A DNA stretch of 64,000 bases from Pseudomonas mucoides (GTDB taxonomy: Bacteria; Pseudomonadota; Gammaproteobacteria; Pseudomonadales; Pseudomonadaceae), in contig NZ_JACOPW010000002.1 in the NCBI RefSeq assembly GCF_015461845.1, positions 496,001 through 560,000 on the forward strand, read 5' to 3'. Of this stretch, positions 18,644 to 27,605 are shown in pieces. The position numbers and the translations under genes were made by a program. Numbering within the stretch: the stretch's first letter is position 1; each line of letters starts with the position of its first letter. Below the pieces are notes generated by a model. The model made no database searches. It was not told the DNA's origin and saw only the letters and a list, made by a program, of their open reading frames with translations.

Positions 18644-19483
18644 TCAGTAAGCCTTGCCAGTCTTGTAGAAGTTCTCGAAGCAGAAGTTGGTCGCATCGAT
18701 GTAGCCTTCAGCGCCACCACAGTCGAAACGCTTGCCTTTGAACTTGTAGGCCATCACGCAGCCGTTCTGGGCTTGCTTCATCAGGGCGTCGGTGATCTGG
18801 ATTTCACCACCCTTGCCTGGCTCGGTTTGTTCGATCAGGTCGAAGATATCCGGGGTCAGGATGTAGCGACCGATGATCGCCAGGTTGGACGGTGCATCTT
18901 CCGGCTTTGGTTTCTCGACCATGCTGTGAACGCGGTAGATATCATCGCGAATCATCTCACCGGCGATCACGCCGTACTTGTGAGTTTCTTGTGGGTCGAC
19001 TTCCTGAATGGCGACGATCGAGCAGCGGAACTGCTTGTACAGCTTGACCATCTGGGTCAGAACGCCGTCACCTTCAAGGTTTACACACAAGTCATCCGCC
19101 AGCACCACGGCGAACGGTTCGTCACCGATCAGCGGGCGACCGGTCAGGATCGCGTGACCCAGGCCTTTCATTTCGGTCTGACGGGTATAGGAGAACGAGC
19201 AATTGTCGAGCAGCTTGCGGATACCGACCAGGTATTTCTCTTTGTCGGTGCCCTTGATCTGGTTTTCCAGCTCGTAGCTGATGTCGAAGTGGTCTTCCAG
19301 GGCGCGCTTGCCGCGACCGGTAACGATGGAGATTTCGGTCAAACCGGCATCCAGAGCTTCTTCGACGCCGTACTGGATCAGTGGCTTGTTTACCACCGGC
19401 AGCATTTCTTTGGGCATGGCTTTAGTCGCTGGCAGGAAGCGAGTACCGTAACCGGCTGCTGGGAACAAGCATTTCTTGATCAT
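18644..19483 (-). CDS. galU: UTP-glucose-1-phosphate uridylyltransferase
   Basis: Makes UDP-glucose for lipopolysaccharide and exopolysaccharide; 279 residues, standard bacterial GalU. The nucleotidyl-transferase signature KCLFPAAGYGTRFLPATKAM opens the protein. FAVVLADDLC holds a metal/uridyl-binding Asp, and VEKPKPEDAPSNLAIIGRYI is the family motif. The ATG at 19483 is used. The 294 bases upstream to 19777 show no gene. Confidence 0.97.
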   Translation of the reverse strand: MIKKCLFPAAGYGTRFLPATKAMPKEMLPVVNKPLIQYGVEEALDAGLTEISIVTGRGKRALEDHFDISYELENQIKGTDKEKYLVGIRKLLDNCSFSYTRQTEMKGLGHAILTGRPLIGDEPFAVVLADDLCVNLEGDGVLTQMVKLYKQFRCSIVAIQEVDPQETHKYGVIAGEMIRDDIYRVHSMVEKPKPEDAPSNLAIIGRYILTPDIFDLIEQTEPGKGGEIQITDALMKQAQNGCVMAYKFKGKRFDCGGAEGYIDATNFCFENFYKTGKAY

Positions 19484-19777
19484 ATAAGTCCTTGAAAGGG
19501 CTGTGTGTACGAGTTTCGGCGCAGTCTAATCAGGCGGCGTGCACCTTACAATGCCCCGCACTGGCTAACCGATGCCAACATAGAGAAATATTCTCGCGGA
19601 TAGTTCCGCATATCGCTGCACAGATCCTTCGACAGCTTCTAATAGATAGCAGATAACCCGGAACCTGCACTGGCGATCACACCAGACATGCAATCGCACC
19701 ACCATACGCCCATCAGCACTCTCTGGGTGCATTTGGCGTTATCATGGCGCAATTGAACAAGCCAACGAGGCAGATAG

Positions 19778-19969
19778 ATGTCGGAAGCAAAAAGCGTCAA
19801 CGGGTTCCTGATCAAACAGAAAGACGGCGAATGGTGGATAAAGAACTTCGGCGATACCGAGACGATCACCGGGCCGTTCCCTACCGAAGCACGGGCGATT
19901 GAAGTGGCATCCGTATTGCAGCTTGAACACCCAGCACCCGCCAAACGTCGCGGCAAAGACAAGACTTGA
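19778..19969 (+). CDS. Small conserved hypothetical protein
   Basis: Basic, soluble 63-residue protein of unknown function. It has a compact strand-rich start (GFLIKQKDGEWWIKNFGD) and a lysine/arginine tail (PAKRRGKDKT). The ATG follows ACGAGGCAGATAG, a fair ribosome site. A strong terminator comes 20 bases after the stop, which supports a real single-gene unit. Confidence 0.7.
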   Translation: MSEAKSVNGFLIKQKDGEWWIKNFGDTETITGPFPTEARAIEVASVLQLEHPAPAKRRGKDKT

Positions 19970-19990
19970 TCTGAACCGGTTTCTGACCAG

Positions 19991-20016
19991 GCCCTGCTTC
20001 GCGCAGGGCTTTTTTG
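19991..20016 (+). terminator. Intrinsic terminator
   Basis: GCCCTGC/GCAGGGC stem with a TTCGC loop followed by a T run. Confidence 0.92.
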
Positions 20017-20109
20017 TGATTACACGCAAGGGAAGTGGCCCTTCGCTATAACCTTTTGATGCCAGCGCTGTCACAGGCTTAGCCCCATCATCCTGACGAC
20101 GACAACGAC

Positions 20110-20391
20110 ATGACTAAATTTTTGCCTCTGATTGCAGTATTGGCCCTGAGCGGCTGCGCCACCTCGGAAACGGCTTACCTGAAAAACGGCGAACAGGGGC
20201 TGGCCATCGACTGCTCCGGCGAAGCCAACTCGTGGGCCACCTGCTACGAAAAAGCCGATGCATCCTGCGCTGGCACCGGCTATCGAATCGTCGGGACCGA
20301 CGGCACGCCGTCAACCAAGGAAAGCGACAAGACCCTTGGCGTCGATGTAGGCAATTTCAAGAACCGCAGTGTCTTGGTGGTCTGCAAGTAA
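20110..20391 (+). CDS. Small lipoprotein
   Basis: Lipoprotein of 93 residues with a lipobox (LIAVLALSGCATS, lipidated Cys16). The mature part has four further cysteines (DCSGEANSWATC, ASCAGTGYRI, VVCK), which suggests a small disulfide-stabilised outer-membrane-attached domain. Function is unknown. It ends nine bases before the stop of the convergent gene. Confidence 0.75.
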   Translation: MTKFLPLIAVLALSGCATSETAYLKNGEQGLAIDCSGEANSWATCYEKADASCAGTGYRIVGTDGTPSTKESDKTLGVDVGNFKNRSVLVVCK

Positions 20392-20399
20392 GTCCGACG

Positions 20400-20630
20400 C
20401 TACATGTGAATTTCAGCAAACTTAATCCCGAGACCGCGCACGGTCTCGATCAGGTCGTCGAGACGGCTGAACGATTCGACTTCGTCGTTATCGTCCACCA
20501 GAAAATAACTGCGCCCGGCGCTTTTCTTGAAAAACACGATCCACTCCCCTGGATTCGCCGGGTTCTGAATCACATGGGTGGCAGAGATGTGACCCTCTGT
20601 ATGCCGCTCCCGAACCTGCTCTCGCTTCAT
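20400..20630 (-). CDS. Small conserved hypothetical protein
   Basis: Soluble 76-residue protein starting at the ATG at 20630 (MKREQVRERH), which has CTGGAG seven bases upstream; a longer TTG start would add ten residues. The middle (EWIVFFKKSAGRSYFLVDDN) looks strand-rich and the end helical (RLDDLIETVRGLG). I do not recognise the family. Confidence 0.65.
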   Translation of the reverse strand: MKREQVRERHTEGHISATHVIQNPANPGEWIVFFKKSAGRSYFLVDDNDEVESFSRLDDLIETVRGLGIKFAEIHM

Positions 20631-20650
20631 GCCTGACTCCAGAAATGACA

Positions 20651-20679
20651 ATGCCGTCAAAGCACAGCCTTGACGGCAT
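20651..20679. terminator. Inverted repeat / probable terminator
   Basis: Ten-base arms ATGCCGTCAA/TTGACGGCAT with a nine-base loop, between two minus-strand genes. No long T run, so the terminator call is tentative. Confidence 0.55.
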
Positions 20680-20702
20680 CGATGTAGATTGTCGCTAGTG
20701 TA

Positions 20703-21059
20703 TCAGCCGGAAATGCAGGCGTTGGCGGCTTTCTGCACATCCTTGGGGCGTACCGGCACATTGGACATGCGCTCATGCAGCTTGATGCTGCTGCCACCGG
20801 AACGCTCTTCAATATCAAAGACGGCGGCCGGGTCCGACGAGAACTTCGCCGGAACGATCACGCGCACCCCGTCTTTGTGTGGCTCAACCTGCAAAGCACC
20901 ACGGCTATCGGCCAGTTGCTCAACCAGGCACTGTGCATACTCATGGGGCTTTTTTCCTGAGATCACGTTCATGGTCGGCAGCGTCTCGTTGATCTCAGTC
21001 ACGCTGGCGCAGCCACTTACGACCAACGCCAACGGCAGGACTAACACACCCCACTTCAT
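20703..21059 (-). CDS. Lipoprotein
   Basis: Lipoprotein of 118 residues from the ATG at 21059 (MKWGVLVLPLALVVSGCASV; lipidated Cys17). The mature domain (ISGKKPHEYAQCLVEQLADS, then VIVPAKFSSDPAAVFDIEE) resembles small pseudomonad lipoproteins of unknown function. The longer in-frame ORF upstream adds a non-signal sequence and is rejected. Confidence 0.78.
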   Translation of the reverse strand: MKWGVLVLPLALVVSGCASVTEINETLPTMNVISGKKPHEYAQCLVEQLADSRGALQVEPHKDGVRVIVPAKFSSDPAAVFDIEERSGGSSIKLHERMSNVPVRPKDVQKAANACISG

Positions 21060-21272
21060 ACAAAAACCTCCGATAAAGACCCTCGGACAGCACAATTGCT
21101 GATTTTCTCCGAGGCGCACCGCTTTTATCGCCCACAGAATGCCGAATAACTGTTTTTAATTGCCAAAGCGAACCATGACGACCCGATAATTACCTGTGCG
21201 GGCTGATAAACTGCGCCAATCGCCCATGCTATCGTTTTGATTTTGTAGAAAAAGCCCTTCTGGAGGCGCCTC

Positions 21273-21575
21273 ATGAAATTTATCCACCAGCGCGAGCACC
21301 TCAATGAAGACGACATCGTCGTCATCCAGTGCTCCCAAATGTGCAACATCCGCTTGATGAACGACGCCAACTTCCGCAGCTTCAAGAATGGTGGTCGTCA
21401 CACCTACCACGGCGGCGCATTCGATACTTTCCCGGCCCGGATTACCGCGCCGAGCACCGGTTTCTGGAACATCACCATCGACACGGTCAACCGCCGGCCG
21501 ATCAGCGTGACCCGCAAGCCGACCCTGACTCATTCGATCAAGATCATCCGTCGCTCCAGCACAAAACTGAGCTGA
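21273..21575 (+). CDS. DUF1883-domain protein
   Basis: Hundred-residue protein matching DUF1883 (KFIHQREHLNEDDIVVIQCS, then NIRLMNDANFRSFKNG). Family proteins are small, beta-rich and of unknown role. GGAGG precedes the ATG. The next small gene starts 29 bases downstream, so they may be co-transcribed. Confidence 0.78.
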   Translation: MKFIHQREHLNEDDIVVIQCSQMCNIRLMNDANFRSFKNGGRHTYHGGAFDTFPARITAPSTGFWNITIDTVNRRPISVTRKPTLTHSIKIIRRSSTKLS

Positions 21576-21604
21576 GCAACGTCCGCACACGAAACAAGGC
21601 AGGT

Positions 21605-21781
21605 ATGACCGTGGCTCAAACGACCAAGTACGTCATCAAATACAAACTCAACGGTGAGCGCCGCTTCGAGTTTGCCCAGCTTGAAAACGGCACCGCTGAA
21701 GAAGCCAAGGCCGCGCTCGACGCCATTCATGGCCAGAGCGACGATGTCATCAGCGAGATCAGCGTCAGCAAAGCACTGTAA
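21605..21781 (+). CDS. Small conserved hypothetical protein
   Basis: Protein of 58 residues from the ATG at 21605 (MTVAQTTKYVIKYKLNGERR). The pattern is a short strand pair followed by a helix (AEEAKAALDAIHG). The longer ORF in this frame overlaps the DUF1883 gene out of frame and is not protein-like, so I trim to this start. Function is unknown. Confidence 0.6.
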   Translation: MTVAQTTKYVIKYKLNGERRFEFAQLENGTAEEAKAALDAIHGQSDDVISEISVSKAL

Positions 21782-21824
21782 CAGCCCCCGGAGCGGTCAC
21801 AGGGATGTCTGCTTCCGCGCCTGA

Positions 21825-21837
21825 AGTTTGACCGCAA
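21825..21837 (+). promoter_or_regulatory. Ada-box-like site
   Basis: AGT-N6-GCAA, one base off the Ada-box pattern AAT-N6-GCAA. Ten bases (TTTGACCGCAAG region) are shared with the site before ada, and both are followed by CGGAGTG and a CGCCCCT stretch. It lies 71 bases before the 2OG oxygenase gene. Confidence 0.6.
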
Positions 21838-21907
21838 GCGCCGGAGTGTTCGCCCCGCCCCTGCTGCCTAGACTGGCCACCTCAACCTTGGGTTAAGGAG
21901 TCAGAAC

Positions 21908-22576
21908 ATGCTGGAGCAACAACTCGATCAGGATGGCTGCGCCATTATCAGATCACTCCTGAGTGCCGAATCCTGCGACGAGATCAGCGCGTTTTACGCG
22001 CAGCCCGGGCTTTTTCGTTCACAGGTGATCATGGCTCGTCACGGCTTTGGCCGTGGCGAGTACAAATACTTCAAATACCCTCTGCCGGATCCCGTCGCGC
22101 GCCTGCGCAACGCGCTTTACCCGAGCCTGGTGCCGATTGCCAATCGCTGGCACGAATGCATGGGCCTGCCGACGCGTTTTCCCGCGACGCATGCAGACTT
22201 TTTGCAGCGCTGCCATGCCGCCGGTCAGGAACGCCCGACCCCCTTGTTGCTGCAATATGGCCCGCAGGACTACAACTGCCTGCACCAGGACCTGTACGGC
22301 GAACACGTCTTTCCGCTGCAAGTGGCGATTCTTCTGTCAGAACCCGACGAAGATTTCACCGGCGGCGAATTCGTGCTGACCGAACAGCGCCCGCGCATGC
22401 AGTCACGTCCTCTGGTCATGGACCTGAAGAAAGGCGATGCCTTGATCTTTGCCGTCAGCCAGCGCCCGGTCAAAGGTGTTCGCGGCTACTACCGAGTGAA
22501 CATGCGCCACGGCGTGAGTCGCCTGCACAGCGGAAAACGGCATACCCTTGGAATCATCTTTCACGATGCGTTATGA
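21908..22576 (+). CDS. 2OG-Fe(II) oxygenase
   Basis: Prolyl-hydroxylase-like 2-oxoglutarate/Fe(II) dioxygenase of 222 residues. The HxD pair is in CLHQDLYGEHVFPL, the distal His in NMRHGVSRL, and the 2OG-binding Arg probably in SGKRHTLGIIF. AAGGAG precedes the ATG. The stop is four bases before alkB, so the two are one operon behind an Ada-box-like site. That context suggests a role in the alkylation response, but the substrate is unknown. Confidence 0.85.
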   Translation: MLEQQLDQDGCAIIRSLLSAESCDEISAFYAQPGLFRSQVIMARHGFGRGEYKYFKYPLPDPVARLRNALYPSLVPIANRWHECMGLPTRFPATHADFLQRCHAAGQERPTPLLLQYGPQDYNCLHQDLYGEHVFPLQVAILLSEPDEDFTGGEFVLTEQRPRMQSRPLVMDLKKGDALIFAVSQRPVKGVRGYYRVNMRHGVSRLHSGKRHTLGIIFHDAL

Positions 22577-22579
22577 ACC

Positions 22580-23245
22580 ATGAACCCTTTCACCCTGGAT
22601 TTGTTTGCCGACACCGAACCCGAACAACCGCTACGGCGCGAGCAGATCGGTGAACAAGCCTGCGTCTTGCGCGGCTTTGCCCTGCCCTGGCTGGAATCGT
22701 TGCTGACAGCGCTAGAGGGGGTTTTGACCGTCGCGCCGTTTCGGCAGATGGTCACCCCCGGCGGCTTCACCATGTCCGTAGCCTTGAGCAGTTGCGGTGC
22801 CCTGGGCTGGACCACCGACCGAAGCGGCTACACCTACACGCGCAATGACCCGCAGACCGGGCAACCCTGGCCGAAAATGCCTGAGGTGTTTTTTGAACTG
22901 GCACAAGCGGCGGCACGTGGAGCCGGATTTACGGATTTTGTTCCCGATTCCTGCCTGATCAACCGCTATGTCCCCGGCGCGAAGATGTCTTTGCACCAGG
23001 ATAAAGACGAAGGTTCCTACGCAGCGCCGATCGTTTCGGTATCGCTAGGGCTGCCCGCAACGTTCCTGTTCGGCGGTTTTGAGCGCAGCGATAAAAGCCA
23101 GCGTGTGCCCCTGTTGCATGGCGATATTGTGGTCTGGGGTGGCGTCGACCGTTTGCGCTATCACGGCGTATTGCCGATCAAGGACGGGCATCATCCGAAG
23201 CTGGGCGAACAACGGATCAACTTCACGTTTCGTAAGGCCGGTTGA
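22580..23245 (+). CDS. alkB: DNA/RNA oxidative demethylase AlkB
   Basis: Removes 1-methyladenine and 3-methylcytosine damage by Fe(II)/2-oxoglutarate-dependent oxidation; 221 residues. HxD is in KMSLHQDKDEG, the distal His in LRYHGVLPI and the 2OG Arg in GEQRINFTFR. SYAAPIVSVSLGLPATFLFG is family-typical. It forms an operon with the preceding oxygenase; ada follows behind its own Ada box. Confidence 0.94.
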   Translation: MNPFTLDLFADTEPEQPLRREQIGEQACVLRGFALPWLESLLTALEGVLTVAPFRQMVTPGGFTMSVALSSCGALGWTTDRSGYTYTRNDPQTGQPWPKMPEVFFELAQAAARGAGFTDFVPDSCLINRYVPGAKMSLHQDKDEGSYAAPIVSVSLGLPATFLFGGFERSDKSQRVPLLHGDIVVWGGVDRLRYHGVLPIKDGHHPKLGEQRINFTFRKAG

Positions 23246-23253
23246 AAGACTCG

Positions 23254-23266
23254 AATTTGACCGCAA
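23254..23266 (+). promoter_or_regulatory. Ada box before ada
   Basis: Exact match to AAT-N6-GCAA (AAT TTGACC GCAA), 67 bases before the ada ATG and just after the alkB stop. It indicates self-activation of ada. Confidence 0.7.
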
Positions 23267-23332
23267 GACCCGGAGTGCCACGCCCCTCTCGCCTGATTAA
23301 TCTGAATGAAACGGGTCAATGGAACTACAGAC

Positions 23333-24397
23333 ATGACAACTCATTCGACTAAAACAGCTACCGAAATCGATCCTCGCTGGGCCGCCGTTGTAGCGCGCGA
23401 TCCAGCCGCAGACGGGCAGTTTGTCTACGCGGTCAAAACCACCGGCATTTATTGCCGCCCGAGCAGCCTGGCGCGCTTGCCGAATCCGCAGAACGTCGAG
23501 TTTTTCGACACGCCGGAGCAAGCCCAGGCGGCGGGATACCGTCCCAGCAAACGCGCAGCAAAAGACCAAAGCGATGTTGCCGCCCAACACGCGGCCACCG
23601 TGGCAGCGGCCTGTCGGCACATCGAATCCGCCGAAAATCTGCCGCCGCTCAATGAACTGGCGGACGCAGCGGGCCTCAGCAGCTTCCATTTCCACCGAGT
23701 GTTCAAAGCCGTCACCGGGCTGACACCCAAGGGTTACGCCACGGCTCATCGCTCGCGCAAGGTGCGTGATCGTCTGGCGGGTGGTGGCTCGGTCACCGAT
23801 GCCTTATATGACGCTGGTTTCAATTCCAACAGTCGTTTCTATGAAGCGGCGGATAACTTGCTCGGCATGAAGCCGGGCGACTACCGCGCTGCCGGGCAAA
23901 ACAACGACATCCACTTTGCCGTTGGCCAGTGTTCCCTGGGGGCCATTCTGGTGGCGCAAAGTGAACGCGGGGTTTGCGCGATTCTGCTGGGGGATGATCC
24001 GCATCAACTGGTCTGCGATCTGCAGGACAAATTTCGGCGTGCCAACCTGATCGGCGCCGATCATGAGTTCGAGCAACTGATCGCCCAGGTCGTAGGGTTT
24101 ATCGAAGCGCCGGCCCTTGGCCTGGATTTGCCGCTGGACGTGCGCGGCACGGCGTTCCAGGAGCGTGTCTGGCAAGCCTTGCGCGAAATTCCCGCTGGCC
24201 GCACCGCGAGCTATGCCGAGATTGCCCAACGCATCGGGTCGCCCAAGGCTGTGCGCGCCGTGGCCCAGGCGTGCGGCGCGAACAGTCTGGCGGTGGCGAT
24301 CCCTTGCCACCGCGTGGTGCGCAGCGACGGCAACCTGTCAGGCTATCGCTGGGGCGTTGAGCGCAAGCGTCTGTTGCTGGAACGCGAGACGCGCTGA
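23333..24397 (+). CDS. ada: Ada: methylation-responsive activator / O6-methylguanine methyltransferase
   Basis: Bifunctional alkylation-response protein of 354 residues. The N-terminal domain keeps the methyl-acceptor cysteine (Cys41 in TTGIYCRPSS, equivalent to E. coli Cys38). The other three zinc ligands are replaced: Ser45, Ser72 and Ala75 (GYRPSKRAA). An AraC helix-turn-helix (GLSSFHFHRVFKAVTG) follows. The C-terminal methyltransferase is intact, with Cys325 in AIPCHRVV. The start is the ATG at 23333. How methylphosphotriesters are sensed without the zinc site is unclear. Confidence 0.93.
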   Translation: MTTHSTKTATEIDPRWAAVVARDPAADGQFVYAVKTTGIYCRPSSLARLPNPQNVEFFDTPEQAQAAGYRPSKRAAKDQSDVAAQHAATVAAACRHIESAENLPPLNELADAAGLSSFHFHRVFKAVTGLTPKGYATAHRSRKVRDRLAGGGSVTDALYDAGFNSNSRFYEAADNLLGMKPGDYRAAGQNNDIHFAVGQCSLGAILVAQSERGVCAILLGDDPHQLVCDLQDKFRRANLIGADHEFEQLIAQVVGFIEAPALGLDLPLDVRGTAFQERVWQALREIPAGRTASYAEIAQRIGSPKAVRAVAQACGANSLAVAIPCHRVVRSDGNLSGYRWGVERKRLLLERETR

Positions 24398-25381
24398 TCA
24401 GCGATTCACATCGACCACCACCCGCCCGCGCAATTGCCCGGCGAGCAGGCGCGGCGCGGCATCGATGGCTTCGCTCAAAGCGATTTCATGGCTGATCAGC
24501 GGCAGCAGCGCGAAGTCCAGATCCTTGGCCAGTCGATTCCAGGCCAGTACGCGCCTGGCCTTGGGCTGGGTCACGCTGTTGATCCCGGCCAAGGTCACGC
24601 CACGCAGAATGAACGGGGCGACCGAGGCCGGGAAGTCCATGCCTTGCGCCAGACCACACGCTGCTACCGTGCCGTTGGCCTTGGTGCTGGCGCAGGCGTT
24701 GGCCAACGTGTGGCTGCCGACCGAGTCAATCACCCCCGCCCAACGCTCCTTGGCCAACGGTTTGCCGGGGGCGGACAATGTGGCACGGTCGATGATTTCA
24801 CTGGCGCCCAGCTGCTTCAGGTAATCGTGTTCGGAAGTTCGACCGGTGGAAGCGACGACGCGATAACCCAGCTTGCTCAGCAGCGCGATCGCGAAACTGC
24901 CGACACCGCCGTTGGCACCGGTGACCAGCACTTCACCTTGATCGGGCGTCACACCGTTATGTTCCAGCGCCAGGATGCTCAGCATGGCCGTGTAACCGGC
25001 AGTACCGATGGCCATGGCTTGGGCTGCTGTAAATTCCTTTGGCAGCGGAATCAGCCAGTCACCGTTCAGGCGTGCCTTCTGCGCCAATCCACCCCAATGC
25101 CCTTCGCCCACGCCCCAGCCATTGAGGACCACTTGATCTCCGGCCTTGTAGTCCGGGTGATCGCTGGTTTCGACAGTGCCTGCCAGATCGATCCCCGGCA
25201 CCATCGGGAATTTTCGCACCACCGGGCTGCTGCCGGTAATTGCCAAGCCATCCTTGAAGTTCAGCGTGCTGTACGCCACGCGGACCGTTACGTTCCCTTC
25301 GGGCAGTTGATCGTCATTGATCTCTTGCAGTGTGGCCCGGTAACCGCTGTCGTCTTTGTCGATCAAAATGCCCTTGAACAT
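24398..25381 (-). CDS. AcuI/YhdH-type quinone oxidoreductase
   Basis: Zinc-free medium-chain reductase of 327 residues, like AcuI/YhdH (acryloyl-CoA reductase, NADPH). Motifs are STLNFKDGLAITG, FPMVPGIDLAGTVE, the Rossmann glycines in VLVTGANGGVGSFAIAL and VIDSVGSHTLANA. Its stop abuts the ada stop. AcuI homologues detoxify acryloyl-CoA, for example during DMSP or propionate metabolism; there is no DMSP lyase in the window, so the role is open. Confidence 0.87.
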   Translation of the reverse strand: MFKGILIDKDDSGYRATLQEINDDQLPEGNVTVRVAYSTLNFKDGLAITGSSPVVRKFPMVPGIDLAGTVETSDHPDYKAGDQVVLNGWGVGEGHWGGLAQKARLNGDWLIPLPKEFTAAQAMAIGTAGYTAMLSILALEHNGVTPDQGEVLVTGANGGVGSFAIALLSKLGYRVVASTGRTSEHDYLKQLGASEIIDRATLSAPGKPLAKERWAGVIDSVGSHTLANACASTKANGTVAACGLAQGMDFPASVAPFILRGVTLAGINSVTQPKARRVLAWNRLAKDLDFALLPLISHEIALSEAIDAAPRLLAGQLRGRVVVDVNR

Positions 25382-25563
25382 CGTTACCTCTCAATGGAAT
25401 CAATCAGGATGTGGAGCCCTTGAAATACCATAAAGAAACATTTCGCCGTACAAGACTTTAAGCCAAACCGCTGGCCAGCCAAAAGTAGACTGGCCCTTCA
25501 CCCTCGATAGCTGGTAAAAAACCGGTTCAACCGTCCTGCCCTGTTTTGACGTCGGAGATTGAA

Positions 25564-26628
25564 ATGAGCCAATGGCCAGACACCCGCATTCTTGACCTGC
25601 TCGGGATTGAGCTGCCGATCATCCAGGCCCCCATGGCCGGCGCCAACGGATCGGCCATGGTCATCGCCGCGAGTAACGCCGGCGGCCTGGGCTCGATGCC
25701 GGCTGCATTGCTGACCATCGAGCAATTGCGCGAAGAGCTGAAGACGATTCGCCAACACAGCCAGCGCCCGTTCAACATCAACTATTTCTGCCATCAACCT
25801 CCGGCCCCTGACGAGCAACGCGCCCGGGACTGGAAGAACGTGCTGGAACCTTACTACCGGGAACTGGGCGTCGATTTCGATGCGCCGACACCGGTTTCAA
25901 ACCGCGCGCCGTTCGATGTGGCCGCCTGCGAGGTCGTCGAAGCGTTTCGCCCTGAAGTGGTCAGTTTTCATTTCGGCCTGCCGGAAAAGTCCCTGCTGGA
26001 ACGGGTGAAAGCCACCGGTGCAAAAATTCTCTCCTCGGCGACCACGGTTGAAGAAGCTGTCTGGCTCGAACGGCACGGCTGTGACGCCATCATCGCCATG
26101 GGTTACGAGGCCGGTGGTCATCGCGGGATGTTTCTCAGTGATGATCTGAGTAGCCAGGTCGGGACGTTTGCCTTGGTGCCACAGATTGTCGATGCGGTAA
26201 AAGTGCCGGTGATTGCCGCCGGCGGGATCAGTGATGCGCGCGGCGTTGCGGCCGCCTTTATGTTGGGCGCTTCAGCGGTGCAAGTGGGCACGGCTTATTT
26301 GTTCACGCCAGAAGCCAAGGTCAGCGCGTCTCACTACAAGGCATTGCGCACGGCCAAAGAAAGCGAGACCGCTGTCACCAACATTTTTACCGGCCGCCCG
26401 GCACGCGGCATTCTCAATCGGGTGATGCGTGAAATCGGGCCGATCAGCGATAAAGCGCCGAAATTCCCACTCGCCGGCGGTGCGCTGATGCCGTTGCGAG
26501 CCAAGGATGAAGCGGATTTCAGCAACCTCTGGGCCGGGCAAGCGTTCCGGTTGAGCGCTGAAATGACCACAGCCGAATTGACCCGTCGCCTGGCGGATGA
26601 AGCATTGGCCAAACTGCTCCGTCGATAA
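25564..26628 (+). CDS. Nitronate monooxygenase
   Basis: FMN-dependent oxidase of propionate-3-nitronate and alkyl nitronates; 354 residues. Motifs are LPIIQAPMAGANGSAMVIAA (flavin/active-site loop), AMGYEAGGHRGMF with the catalytic His, and VIAAGGISDARGVAAAFMLG (phosphate binding). The ATG at 25564 has GGAG eight bases upstream. It is a single gene with a long inverted repeat behind it. Confidence 0.9.
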   Translation: MSQWPDTRILDLLGIELPIIQAPMAGANGSAMVIAASNAGGLGSMPAALLTIEQLREELKTIRQHSQRPFNINYFCHQPPAPDEQRARDWKNVLEPYYRELGVDFDAPTPVSNRAPFDVAACEVVEAFRPEVVSFHFGLPEKSLLERVKATGAKILSSATTVEEAVWLERHGCDAIIAMGYEAGGHRGMFLSDDLSSQVGTFALVPQIVDAVKVPVIAAGGISDARGVAAAFMLGASAVQVGTAYLFTPEAKVSASHYKALRTAKESETAVTNIFTGRPARGILNRVMREIGPISDKAPKFPLAGGALMPLRAKDEADFSNLWAGQAFRLSAEMTTAELTRRLADEALAKLLRR

Positions 26629-26638
26629 GCGATCCCCG

Positions 26639-26707
26639 GTAGCCGCTGCCGAGCCCGCGAGGCTGCGTCCGGCGGCGCAACCGGACGCAGGCTTCGCCAG
26701 CGGCTAC
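26639..26707. repeat. Long inverted repeat
   Basis: GTAGCCGCTG...CTGCGTCCGG is matched inverted by CCGGACGCAG...CAGCGGCTAC around an eight-base loop. REP-type pseudomonad element, possible terminator for the nitronate monooxygenase. Confidence 0.65.
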
Positions 26708-26772
26708 AGGGTTGAGCGCGGCTAATACCGATCCCCCACTCATAAACCAACACATTCCGTTTGAAGGCATTT

Positions 26773-26796
26773 CGCTATATATTCGACTATATAGCG
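26773..26796 (+). promoter_or_regulatory. ModE-type operator before modA
   Basis: Perfect palindrome CGCTATATA-N6-TATATAGCG, which fits the known ModE operator (CGCTATATA-N6-TATATAACG-like). It lies 42 bases before the modA start, where molybdate-loaded ModE would repress transcription. Confidence 0.8.
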
Positions 26797-26825
26797 TTTC
26801 ACCTCCTTGCTGCATTTGCCTATAA

Positions 26826-27605
<780 letters not shown>

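Noticed and set aside
17206..18741. 511-codon plus-strand ORF opposite gor
   Set aside because: It is the antisense shadow of gor; the minus frame has all the family motifs, and the plus frame is His/Gln-rich with no recognisable domain.
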